Of a stretch of DNA of 12,855 bases, positions 1 through 6,703 are shown one piece after another. Made by a program: the position numbers and the translations under genes. The stretch is from an uncultured Novosphingobium sp. (GTDB lineage Bacteria; Pseudomonadota; Alphaproteobacteria; Sphingomonadales; Sphingomonadaceae). Position 1 is the first letter of the stretch. Every line of letters begins with the position of its first letter. The stretch is from contig CALCQB010000099.1 of the NCBI GenBank assembly GCA_937897535.1, positions 1 to 12,855 on the forward strand, read 5' to 3'. The notes below the pieces were generated by a model, which was not told the origin of the DNA, did not search any database, and saw nothing but the letters and a program-made list of their open reading frames with translations.

Positions 1-27
1 GAGTTCAGACGTGTGCTCTTCCGATCT
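1..27. other. Residual Illumina TruSeq read-2 adapter (not genomic)
   Basis: The first 27 bases match the Illumina TruSeq read-2 adapter and end in its diagnostic GCTCTTCCGATCT; genomic sequence begins at base 28. Read on the minus strand it is the familiar AGATCGGAAGAGC start of the 3' adapter. This is library DNA left at a contig end, so no biological feature should be called here and the yfiB reading frame must be cut at base 28. Confidence 0.97.
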
Positions 28-261
28 GAGCAGCGCCCCTGCGATCCGGCCCAGCACCGCGTTTGCCTCGGGGTTGAGGTCGCTCTTGTCGACGGCGAAC
101 AATACGCGGTCTTCCAGCCCCAGCTCGAAGTTTTCGCCGACCGGCCGGAACCCGACTTCGGTCATCGCCGCGACCTGGGCCTTGTTGAAGTGGGGCTTGG
201 CCGGAACGGTAGCGCAGGCCGCCAGCAAGGCCAGAACCAAGCCCATGAATAGATTACGCAT
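28..261 (-). CDS. yfiB: OmpA-family outer-membrane lipoprotein, YfiB-like (partial, C-terminus missing)
   Basis: The visible 78 residues begin with a lipoprotein signal peptide: a short basic start, a hydrophobic run, and lipobox LAAC with Cys16 as the lipidation site. Ala follows the Cys, so there is no Asp+2 inner-membrane retention signal and outer-membrane sorting is expected. From about residue 48 the sequence (LEDRVLFAVDKSDLNPEA) matches the first strand and helix of an OmpA-like peptidoglycan-binding domain; the rest of that domain is lost. Position after yfiR and yfiN makes this the YfiB partner. In Pseudomonas, activated YfiB binds peptidoglycan and sequesters YfiR, which frees the cyclase. 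The ATG overlaps the yfiN stop by 8 bases (ATGCGTAA), and a GGAG lies 9 bases upstream inside yfiN, so translation is probably coupled. The frame stays open through the adapter and would add a spurious RSEEHTSEL tail. The family call rests on half a domain plus context. Confidence 0.85.
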
Positions 262-1486
262 TTACCCTCTCTCCCATCCCGTCGTCAGCCCGCTTGTCGC
301 GGTACATTTCCGTGTCGGCCTTGCGCAAAAGGTCCTCGATCGATTCCCCGTGATCGGGAAACAGCGCGACCCCGACGCTCAATTTCGAGGTGGCGACGAC
401 CCCGCTGGGCAGCCGATAGGGCTTGTCCATCTCGCTGCGAATGCGGGTCAGCACCAGGTCGATATGTTCGGCATCCTGCAGCGGCGCGAGCAGCACTGCG
501 AACTCGTCGCCGCCCATCCGGAACGCCAGGTCGTGCTGGCGGATCGCACCGCGCAGCCGGTCAGCGACGGCAATCAGCGCGGCATCGCCGCTTTCGTGGC
601 CATGGCTGTCGTTGATTGCCTTGAACTGGTCGACATCGAAGAACAGCACCGCAAAACTCTGTCCGCTGCGCCGGGCCTGATCGATCGCCGTTGAAACCGC
701 GTTCTCGAACAGCTGGCGGTTGCCCAGCCCGGTCAGACCATCGTGGCTCGCCCGCCAGGCCAGCTCGCGGTTTTCCGTGGTGAGCCCGGCGTGCCATCCT
801 TGCAATTCGGCCAGCAGCGCGTTGAAATCCTGCCCGAACCGGTCGATCTCCGCGATCCCTGAGGCCGGAACCCGGCGTTCGAAGGCACGGTCCTGCCGCA
901 CGGCATGGGCCACCTCGGCAACATGCTCGAGTGGACGGACCACCTCGTTCTGCAATCGCCGAGCCAATATCCGGGTCGCCAGCACCGTCAGCCCCAGGCA
1001 CGATAGCGCGATGATCGTGCCGGCCAGGCCATAGCGCAGGATCCCTTCGGAATTGCCGTAGATCCGCACCTCGGCGATGCGCTGGCCGCCGCGCTCGACC
1101 TGGTCAACCGCCGGATCGGGCCAGAACAGACCGTTGGCGGCGCGGCTGATCGCGGCGAGCGGCCCGCTGGCGGCGCTGTGCCATTCGGCCAGAATCCGGC
1201 CTTGGGCATCGCGCACCTCGACCCGCTCGATCCCGCGCCCCGCCGCGACCGAAGTCACCCCTTCGCGGATCGCATCGCGGTCTTCGAACACCACGGCCGG
1301 CTCGACCGTATAGGCCACGGTCCGCGCCACCAGTTCGAGGTTGCGCTGGGCATAGTTGCGGATCACCAGCCCGCCGCTGAGCACCAGGCTGAGCGCGGCG
1401 AGCAGGATCGTGAACAGGATCAGCCGCAAGTGCGCCCGCGCCAGCAGGTCGCGCAGGGTCGGCAGGCGGGCGGCGGGATCGGTCAT
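254..1486 (-). CDS. yfiN: Membrane diguanylate cyclase, YfiN-type (CHASE8-HAMP-GGDEF)
   Basis: This 410-residue inner-membrane enzyme should make cyclic di-GMP from two GTP. The order is a short cytoplasmic start, TM1 (about 21-43), a periplasmic sensor region of about 105 residues resembling CHASE8 (44-148), TM2 (150-173), a HAMP-like linker (174-230) and a GGDEF domain (about 240-402). The active-site motif is a canonical GGDEF at 325-329. The substrate-side FFDVDQFKAIND stretch (282-293) is intact, and an RQHD product-inhibition site sits at 316-319, exactly five residues before GGDEF. There is no EAL domain. The start chosen is the ATG that shares one base with the yfiR stop (TGATG). The frame stays open far upstream, but that stretch is antisense-like sequence over yfiR. 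In YfiRNB systems, YfiR binds the periplasmic part of YfiN and keeps it off. The family call is firm; the YfiN name comes from architecture plus neighbours. Confidence 0.93.
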   Translation of the reverse strand: MTDPAARLPTLRDLLARAHLRLILFTILLAALSLVLSGGLVIRNYAQRNLELVARTVAYTVEPAVVFEDRDAIREGVTSVAAGRGIERVEVRDAQGRILAEWHSAASGPLAAISRAANGLFWPDPAVDQVERGGQRIAEVRIYGNSEGILRYGLAGTIIALSCLGLTVLATRILARRLQNEVVRPLEHVAEVAHAVRQDRAFERRVPASGIAEIDRFGQDFNALLAELQGWHAGLTTENRELAWRASHDGLTGLGNRQLFENAVSTAIDQARRSGQSFAVLFFDVDQFKAINDSHGHESGDAALIAVADRLRGAIRQHDLAFRMGGDEFAVLLAPLQDAEHIDLVLTRIRSEMDKPYRLPSGVVATSKLSVGVALFPDHGESIEDLLRKADTEMYRDKRADDGMGERVNA

Positions 1487-2028
1487 CACAACCCGCCCTG
1501 CGCGACCCGCAGCACCCGCGGGTCGACCTTGAGGCCGGAGCGCGACACGGCATCGACATTGAGCCGGAAGCTGAGCGCAGCGGGCTGATAGGTCAGCACG
1601 AACATCGCCTCGCTTGCATTGCCGGGATCGTCCTCGGCAATCGTCAGCACCCCGCGTCCGCGCACCGCCGCGGTCAGCTGGCGCTGCTGAGCGATCGGCA
1701 TGCTGCCAAGATAGACCACATCGCAGCCGCCCAGCGCGCCCGGCGCAGCGCTGACGATGCGGCGTTCGACCCGGCGGCCGTCGGTCAGCCGCAAGCCGCC
1801 GAGACCACCGGCGTGCTCGGCCGCACCGGCCACGCACAGCACTACCGGATCGCGCGGGGTTGGCCAGCGGGTATATTCGATCATGGCCCGCACCGTCCGA
1901 GCTGCAGCTCCGGCATAACGACTTTGCCCGGCCTGACTGGTGCCGAGCGGCATGTCCGCCATCGCCAGCAGCGGTGGGGCGATCAGCGCCAGCAGGGGCA
2001 GGACCGGAAAGGCGGCGTTGAGCTTCAT
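1486..2028 (-). CDS. yfiR: YfiR-family periplasmic protein (DUF4154), inhibitor of the adjacent cyclase
   Basis: This 180-residue secreted protein has a signal peptide ending near ALLAMA (cleavage around residue 24). The mature part has the YfiR/DUF4154 pattern: a helix carrying ARTVRAMIEYTRWP (43-56, the usual 'kFt.WP' position), then VVLCVAG (62-68), a GCDVVYLG strand (101-108) and GVLTIAEDD (126-134). Family members sit in the periplasm as dimers and repress the YfiN cyclase until YfiB removes them. Only two Cys remain (65 and 102); they match the conserved first pair. The ATG at 2028 is preferred because an AGGG lies 5 bases upstream and the signal peptide starts there, although the frame is open further upstream. 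It is first in the yfiR-yfiN-yfiB unit, with a 1-base overlap into yfiN. Confidence in the family is high, helped by context. Confidence 0.9.
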   Translation of the reverse strand: MKLNAAFPVLPLLALIAPPLLAMADMPLGTSQAGQSRYAGAAARTVRAMIEYTRWPTPRDPVVLCVAGAAEHAGGLGGLRLTDGRRVERRIVSAAPGALGGCDVVYLGSMPIAQQRQLTAAVRGRGVLTIAEDDPGNASEAMFVLTYQPAALSFRLNVDAVSRSGLKVDPRVLRVAQGGL

Positions 2029-2196
2029 TCTGGCCCTGCCCCTAGCGCGGTCGCGCCCTCCCGAGAATAGCCAGTTCCGCGCATCCGGGCTAAGTTTTCC
2101 TACAGGTTTCGGGGAACCAGTTGGCAAACACGGCGATTGCCTTGCCCTTTGGCGCCGCCTAGCCATACGCGAAACGGGATCGGGATGAGGGCTGAC
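2029..2196. promoter_or_regulatory. Divergent intergenic region between yfiR and the M20 peptidase
   Basis: This 168-bp stretch separates two divergent genes and must hold both promoters. On the minus strand, TTGCCA followed 17 bases later by TGTAGG gives only a weak sigma-70 match for yfiR. On the plus strand I see no convincing -35/-10 pair for the peptidase. I found no strong palindrome or riboswitch-like fold by eye. Confidence 0.4.
2187..2191 (+). promoter_or_regulatory. Ribosome binding site deciding the M20 peptidase start
   Basis: GAGGG lies 5 bases before the ATG at 2197. It overlaps the alternative in-frame ATG at 2185, which has no comparable site, so the downstream ATG, directly before the lysine-rich membrane anchor, is the better start. 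Confidence 0.6.
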
Positions 2197-3663
2197 ATGA
2201 AGAAATGGGTTCTGGGGCTGGGCGGCGCGGTGCTGGCGCTCGGCGGCGTGGTGGCCGTGCGGACCGCAACCTTCGCGCCGGGCGCGGTGGCCGATGGGTC
2301 GGCGATCAAGGTCGCGCCATTGGCTCCGTTCGATAACCAGCTGGCGGCACAACACCTGGGTCAGGCGGTCCGGTTCCAGACCGTCAGCAACCAGGACCCC
2401 GCCCAGAACCAGACCGGTGAGTGGGACAAGCTCCACGCCTGGCTGGCCACGACCTATCCCAAGGCCAGCGCGGCGATGCAGCAGGAGCAGCTGGGCCAGA
2501 CGCTGGTCTATACCTGGCCGGGCAGCGATCCTGCCGCTCAGCCGATCATCGTGATGGCGCACCAGGACGTGGTCCCGGTCACCCCGGGAACCGAGCAGGA
2601 CTGGAAGTATCAGCCGTTCGCCGGAACCATTGCCGAGGGTGCGGTCTGGGGCCGGGGCACGGTCGACGACAAGGGCTCGCTGGTCGCGCTGTTCGAAGCG
2701 CTCGAAGCGCTCGCCGCGCAGGGCTTCAAACCCACGCGCACGATCTATCTGGTTTCCGGCCACGACGAGGAAGTTGGCGGGACTGGCGCGGCCGCAGCCG
2801 CCAAGCTGCTCGCAGCCCGCAAGGTCAAAGCCCTGTTCACGATCGACGAGGGCGGGCTGATCACCACCGACACCCCGGTGATCAATGCCCCGGCGATGAT
2901 GATCGGGGTCGCCGAAAAGGGCTATGCCACGCTGCGGATTACCGCCCCGGCGGCGGGGGGGCATTCATCGATGCCGCCGGCAGAGATCGGCACGGTCAAC
3001 CTCGCCAAGGCGGTGGTCGCGATCAACGACAACCAGTTCCCGCTCGAACTGCGCGGCCCGGCCGCCGCAATGGTCGAAGTGCTCGGCGCCAAGGCCGGGG
3101 GAATGACCAAGGTTGCGGTCGCCAACCGCTGGCTGCTCGGCGGGCTGGTCACCCGGCAGATGGGCCAGAACCCATCGTCGGCCGCATCGCTCCACACCAC
3201 GATCGCGCCGACCATGCTGCAAGGCTCGCCCAAGGAGAACGTCCTGCCGCAAAGCGCGACCGCGCTGATCAACTATCGGATCGCACCGTGGGATTCGTCG
3301 GCCAAGGTGCTCGAACGGGCCCGTGCCGCGGTCGGCAACTTGCCGGTCAAGGTCGATTTCACCGAGCGCAAGCCGAGCGAACCCAGCCCGGTTTCCTCGT
3401 CCACCGCGCTCGGCTGGCAGTTGATCGTGGCTGCGGCGCAAGCCGGGCATCCCGGGATGATTGCCTCACCCTATCTGGTCGTGGCGGGGACCGACAGCAA
3501 GCACATGACCGGGGTGTCGGAAGACGTCTACCGCTTCCAGGCGATTGCGCTGGCGACCGGCGAGGTCAAGATGATCCACGGCACCAACGAGCACATGACG
3601 CTGGCCAATCTGGAAAGCCTGATCGCATTCTACACCCGGCTGCTGGCGACCGCCGCGGGCTGA
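2197..3663 (+). CDS. M20 family metallopeptidase, PM20D1/carboxypeptidase S type, N-terminally anchored
   Basis: This 488-residue zinc hydrolase has an N-terminal anchor or uncleaved signal (MKKWVLGLGGAVLALGG, roughly 3-24), so the catalytic part probably faces the periplasm. Family metal and catalytic motifs are present in order: AHQDVVP with His122 and Asp124; GRGTVDDKG with the bridging Asp157; HDEEVGG with the catalytic and metal Glu pair 191/192; and the last ligand in IHGTNEH (His461). The dimerisation domain lies between, with the typical GGHSSMPP near its start. The 480-500 residue length, the HQDVVP variant and the N-terminal anchor point to the PM20D1/CPS1 branch, which hydrolyses N-acyl amino acids or short peptides, rather than to DapE or ArgE. 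The substrate cannot be told from sequence. The gene stands alone: divergent from yfiR and convergent with the beta-helix gene. A start at 2185 or an upstream TTG is possible but less likely. Confidence 0.93.
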   Translation: MKKWVLGLGGAVLALGGVVAVRTATFAPGAVADGSAIKVAPLAPFDNQLAAQHLGQAVRFQTVSNQDPAQNQTGEWDKLHAWLATTYPKASAAMQQEQLGQTLVYTWPGSDPAAQPIIVMAHQDVVPVTPGTEQDWKYQPFAGTIAEGAVWGRGTVDDKGSLVALFEALEALAAQGFKPTRTIYLVSGHDEEVGGTGAAAAAKLLAARKVKALFTIDEGGLITTDTPVINAPAMMIGVAEKGYATLRITAPAAGGHSSMPPAEIGTVNLAKAVVAINDNQFPLELRGPAAAMVEVLGAKAGGMTKVAVANRWLLGGLVTRQMGQNPSSAASLHTTIAPTMLQGSPKENVLPQSATALINYRIAPWDSSAKVLERARAAVGNLPVKVDFTERKPSEPSPVSSSTALGWQLIVAAAQAGHPGMIASPYLVVAGTDSKHMTGVSEDVYRFQAIALATGEVKMIHGTNEHMTLANLESLIAFYTRLLATAAG

Positions 3664-3679
3664 ATGCTTAGCTGCGAAT

Positions 3680-3711
3680 GGCCGGTCCGACGGCTAATCG
3701 CCGGACCGGCC
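3680..3711. terminator. Inverted repeat between convergent genes, probable bidirectional terminator
   Basis: GGCCGGTCCG (3680-3689) and CGGACCGGCC (3702-3711) form a perfect 10-bp GC-rich stem with a 12-base loop. It lies 16 bases after the peptidase stop and 8 bases beyond the stop of the convergent beta-helix gene. There is no T-run on either side, so it is not a textbook intrinsic terminator; position and symmetry are the support. Confidence 0.6.
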
Positions 3712-3719
3712 GCGCGAGC

Positions 3720-4475
3720 CTATCCCTTGGGAATGATCACCGGAGGATCGCCGGGAGCGAGCACGTTGTCGCCATAGGAGCTGATTACGCCGCCCGACCC
3801 GACGCTCAACCCCTTGGTCGAAACGATGATCTGGTTTCCGGACACCTCGCCCTTGTTGCCGGTTCCCGAAACGAACAGCCCAGCCGTGGTATTCGAGACC
3901 AGCAGTGAGTCATAGATTCGCGCGGTCGAGTTCAGTCCGCTCGAGATCACCTGGACGCCGATCACGCAATTGGTAATTGTCGCATTCTCGACCGTCAGAC
4001 TCGATTTGGTAGTCGTATTCAGGGTGATCCCGGCAACCGAGAAGTTGCGGAAGGTCGAGTTGCGGACGACTACTTCGCGCGCCTGGAGGATTGTGATCCC
4101 GCTAAGCCCGGAATTAATCCCTTCGAAATCGATACCGTCGATGACGACCCGATCGCCAGTACCGGCGTTGATAATTATGCCATTGGTCCCCGAAACGAGG
4201 ATCCCGGCTTCGACGCCATCGGACCTGATCGTGAGCGACTTTGTGATCGTGACCGCACCAAATCCGCCCGGATCGAGCACGTTTATCTCGCCCCCGGCAG
4301 CGGTCTTGCTGATCGTTCCGGCAAAGGTCTTGCACGGCGCGGTGCGCGAGCAGGGGTTGGCATCGTCACCGACACCCGAAACCCAGGTGCGGGTCGCCTG
4401 CGCCATCGCGGGCGCGGCCTGCAGCATGAACAAGGCGGCAAAGGCCACCAGGATCCTTGACCAGTATCTGTGCAT
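3720..4475 (-). CDS. Secreted right-handed beta-helix repeat protein
   Basis: This 251-residue protein has a signal peptide (basic MHRYWSR, hydrophobic core, cleavage after APAMA, about residue 24). The mature part opens with TWVSGVGDDANPCSRTAPCKTFAGTI, where Cys42 and Cys48 flank a short loop and could pair. It then runs in short beta-strand repeats rich in Val, Ile, Asn and Gly with the sense of a parallel beta-helix: coils such as GVEAGILVSGTNGIIINAG, DGIDFEGINSGLSGITIL and REVVVRNSTFRNFSVAGITL follow each other about every 20-25 residues. Such folds occur in polysaccharide lyases and surface carbohydrate-binding proteins, but no catalytic signature is recognisable here and the protein is short. 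The start at 4475 is chosen for a GGAG 6 bases upstream; an ATG at 4487 would add METT. It is monocistronic and convergent with the peptidase. Secretion is well supported; function is unknown. Confidence 0.85.
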   Translation of the reverse strand: MHRYWSRILVAFAALFMLQAAPAMAQATRTWVSGVGDDANPCSRTAPCKTFAGTISKTAAGGEINVLDPGGFGAVTITKSLTIRSDGVEAGILVSGTNGIIINAGTGDRVVIDGIDFEGINSGLSGITILQAREVVVRNSTFRNFSVAGITLNTTTKSSLTVENATITNCVIGVQVISSGLNSTARIYDSLLVSNTTAGLFVSGTGNKGEVSGNQIIVSTKGLSVGSGGVISSYGDNVLAPGDPPVIIPKG

Positions 4476-4481
4476 CGTCGT

Positions 4482-4485
4482 CTCC
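4482..4485 (-). promoter_or_regulatory. Ribosome binding site deciding the beta-helix protein start
   Basis: On the minus strand GGAG sits 6 bases before the ATG at 4475. It lies within the first codons after the alternative ATG at 4487, which itself has only a poor match upstream. This favours the shorter protein. Confidence 0.5.
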
Positions 4486-4730
4486 ATCGTGGTTCCGTTG
4501 GTCCGACCCGACCATTCGTTATGCCCAACGAAGGATTGTGAATTCCGCCCGGTTCCGAAGTTGCCTCGATCCCGCTCGACTCACCCGCGCAAAAGCCCGT
4601 GCGAATAAGGGGATGGTAGCACCGCAAGGTAGGCCGTCAATCACAGTCCGGCGGCAAGCAGGCTGCATTGCCGAATGCACTTGCCCTCCTTAATCGCGCG
4701 GTTAAACTGCCGCCGGGAGAGTGAGGAATC

Positions 4731-6323
4731 ATGCTGGATCAAGAAACCTATGACCGCCTGCTGGCCAAGGCCCGGCTGACCGCGGACCTGTTCACGTTCG
4801 ACCAGTTCCTGCGCTATTGGGCCGCCGACCGGCCCGATCGCGTGGCGATGGAGGGTGACGATCTGACCTTCAGCTTTGCCCAGCTGGAAGACGCCACCGC
4901 CCGGGTTGCCTCGGCTCTGCTGGCGCTGGGCCTGAGCAAGGGTGACCGGATCTGCTGGTTCGGCAAGAACAGCGTGACCTACTTCACCCTGTTCTTCGGC
5001 GCGGCGCGCGCCGGGATCGTCATGGTTCCGGTCGGCTGGCGACTGGCCGAGCCCGAAGCGGCGTTCATCATCGACAATGCCGAAGCGAAATTGCTGTTCC
5101 TGGGCGACGGGTTCGAAGCCTGCGCGGAAACCCTCGGCAAGCGCCCCGGACTGATCCGCTGCTTCACCTCCGACGAGGCCCGGAGCGAAGTGCTGATCGC
5201 GCCGCGCGCGGAGTTCGACCCTTCCGGCCCGGACGAGGCCGTGCTGCAGCTCTACACCAGCGGCACCACCGGCAACCCCAAGGGCGCGGTGCTGTCCAAC
5301 CGCAACCTGTTCGGGCTGCGCAAGGCCGGGCTTGAAAACCCGCCGCCGCATTCGTTGTGGGACGAAGATGAAGCGGTGCTGGTGGCGATGCCTTGCGCGC
5401 ATATCGGCGGGACCGGGCTTGGCATCGTCGCGCTGGCGGCGGGCCTGCCGGGCATCGTGCTGAGCGAATTTGATCCGGCGCGGGTGTTCGACGCGGTTCA
5501 GAACCGCGGGGTCACGCGGTTCTTCATTGTCCCCGCCGCGCTGGCGATGCTGCTCAACCATCCCGACTGCGCGAAAACCGATTTCAGCCGGCTCAAATAC
5601 ATCATGTATGGCGCCGCGCCGATCCCGCTCGAGCTGCTGCGCGAATGCATCGCGATGTTCGGCGCGGAGTTCACCCAGAACTACGGGATGACCGAAACCA
5701 CCGGGACGATCTGCGTGCTCCCGCCCGAAGACCATTCGGTCGACGGCAATGCCCGGATGCGCTCGGCCGGCAAGCCGGTCCAGGGGGTCGAAATCGTGAT
5801 CCGCTCGCCCGAGGGCAAGGTGCTCCCGGTCGGTGAGATCGGCGAGATCTGCACCCGCTCGTCCAGCAACATGCTGGGCTATTGGAAACTGCCCGAAGCA
5901 ACCGCCAACACGGTCGATGCCGAAGGCTGGATCGCGACCGGCGATGTCGGCTACCTCGACGAGGACGGCTATGTCTACATGTACGACCGGGCCAAGGACA
6001 TGATCATCACCGGGGGCGAGAACGTCTATCCGGCCGAGGTCGAAAGCGGAATCTATGGCCATCCGGATGTGCTCGAAGTGGCGGTGATCGGGGTGCCGGA
6101 CGACAAGTGGGGCGAAGCGGTGAAGGCCGTCTGTGTGCCCAAGCCGGGTCACACGATCGATCCTGACAGCGTGATGGCCTGGGCGCGCGAGCGGGTCGCC
6201 GGGTTCAAGGTCCCCAAGACGGTCGATGTGATCAACGCCCTGCCCCGCAACCCCAGCGGCAAGATCCTGCGGCGGGCCTTGCGCGAACCCTATTGGGCCG
6301 GGCGCGAGCGGCAGGTGAATTGA
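4731..6323 (+). CDS. Acyl-CoA synthetase (class I adenylate-forming, AMP-binding family)
   Basis: This 530-residue cytoplasmic ligase activates a carboxylic acid, probably a fatty or aryl-alkanoic acid, to its CoA thioester with ATP through an acyl-adenylate. The ATP-binding loop YTSGTTGNPKG is at 175-185 (Lys184). The NYGMTET motif is at 317-323, with Glu322 for Mg-ATP contact. GWIATGDVGYLDEDGY carries Asp405, which binds ribose. The hinge and CoA region reads KDMIITGGENVYPAEVE, and the C-terminal PSGKILRR holds the adenylation-phase Lys511. Length and motifs fit the FadD/FadD3-like group; the substrate pocket cannot be read from sequence. The ATG has GAGGA closely upstream. The gene stands alone on its strand, divergent from the beta-helix gene. 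The nearest functional partner is the 3-hydroxyacyl-CoA dehydrogenase about 3.9 kb downstream on the same strand, consistent with beta-oxidation, though they are not one operon. Confidence 0.95.
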   Translation: MLDQETYDRLLAKARLTADLFTFDQFLRYWAADRPDRVAMEGDDLTFSFAQLEDATARVASALLALGLSKGDRICWFGKNSVTYFTLFFGAARAGIVMVPVGWRLAEPEAAFIIDNAEAKLLFLGDGFEACAETLGKRPGLIRCFTSDEARSEVLIAPRAEFDPSGPDEAVLQLYTSGTTGNPKGAVLSNRNLFGLRKAGLENPPPHSLWDEDEAVLVAMPCAHIGGTGLGIVALAAGLPGIVLSEFDPARVFDAVQNRGVTRFFIVPAALAMLLNHPDCAKTDFSRLKYIMYGAAPIPLELLRECIAMFGAEFTQNYGMTETTGTICVLPPEDHSVDGNARMRSAGKPVQGVEIVIRSPEGKVLPVGEIGEICTRSSSNMLGYWKLPEATANTVDAEGWIATGDVGYLDEDGYVYMYDRAKDMIITGGENVYPAEVESGIYGHPDVLEVAVIGVPDDKWGEAVKAVCVPKPGHTIDPDSVMAWARERVAGFKVPKTVDVINALPRNPSGKILRRALREPYWAGRERQVN

Positions 6324-6703
6324 AACACGGGCATCAGCTAGACCTGCTGCCCCCGGCTTGGCCGCGATCAGCCTGCGGAATCGCTCTTGACTCATGGTTA
6401 ATGATATGATCTTTCCCACTGCTTCGGGACGTACGATTCGATCAGCTTTCTCGAAATCGTTCAACAGAAATTGAAATATTCGGCCTGACGTCCACTGTTC
6501 GGCGTCATGACTAAACGCGTGCGCGATGCAATCGAGTATCGCGGCGGTATTTATCGTATTAAACTCACAGCCGTGATGGCCTTATACTTGGCTTGTCGCG
6601 CAAGAACACGTGCAGCTGTTTAAATCAGCCAGCCATCGGGTCAACACAACTGCGAACGGACACTCCGTCAACCGACGAGTGCCGACGACAAGGAGTGAGA
6701 CCG
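6324..6703. other. Gene-free 380-bp leader, AT-richer than its surroundings
   Basis: No coding region is supported here. The composition shifts visibly from the GC-rich genes on both sides, with runs such as TTAATGATATGATC, GAAATTGAAATATTC and GGTATTTATCGTATTAAAC. Two promoter-like patches are present: an extended -10 (TGATATGAT, 6402-6410) and a TTAAAC/TATACT pair (6559-6588). A short inverted pair TGACG...CGTCA flanks about 6486-6507. I see no clear terminator for the upstream ligase gene. The length and composition suggest a regulatory leader for the large repeat protein, or the edge of transferred DNA. Confidence 0.5.
6559..6588 (+). promoter_or_regulatory. Candidate promoter for the T1SS-143 repeat protein
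   Basis: TTAAAC (6559-6564) and TATACT (6583-6588; 5 of 6 match to TATAAT) are 18 bases apart. They would give a leader of about 110 bases before the ATG at 6704. The -35 is poor (3 of 6), so this is only a candidate; an extended -10 at 6402-6410 is an alternative. Confidence 0.3.

Noticed and set aside
1487..1837. Longer upstream start for the diguanylate cyclase
   Set aside because: The extra 117 residues are an Arg- and Ala-rich translation over yfiR. The ATG at 1486 gives a normal start just before TM1 and overlaps the yfiR stop.
3680..3711. Inverted repeat as a transposon end or recombination site
   Set aside because: It is a single local hairpin placed between two convergent stop codons, with no partner copy elsewhere and no transposase or integrase nearby.
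4527..4556. GGAAC ... CGTT on the minus strand as an EcfG (general stress) promoter for the beta-helix gene
   Set aside because: The spacing is 21 bases, against the usual 16-17, so it does not fit the consensus.
6387..6410. TTGACT ... TATGAT as a sigma-70 promoter
   Set aside because: The two hexamers are only 12 bases apart, too close for sigma-70. Only the extended -10 part remains plausible.
4641..6464. Long minus-strand open frame (607 codons) opposite the acyl-CoA synthetase
   Set aside because: It is a shadow of the GC-rich ligase gene: the plus frame has every adenylate-forming motif in order, while this product is rich in Arg, Gly and His with no recognisable domain.
6507..6623. 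Small plus-strand frame (38 codons, beginning MTKRVRDAIEYRGG) in the leader of the repeat-protein gene
   Set aside because: It has an ATG but no Shine-Dalgarno sequence and no recognisable family. It could be a leader peptide, but nothing beyond openness supports it.
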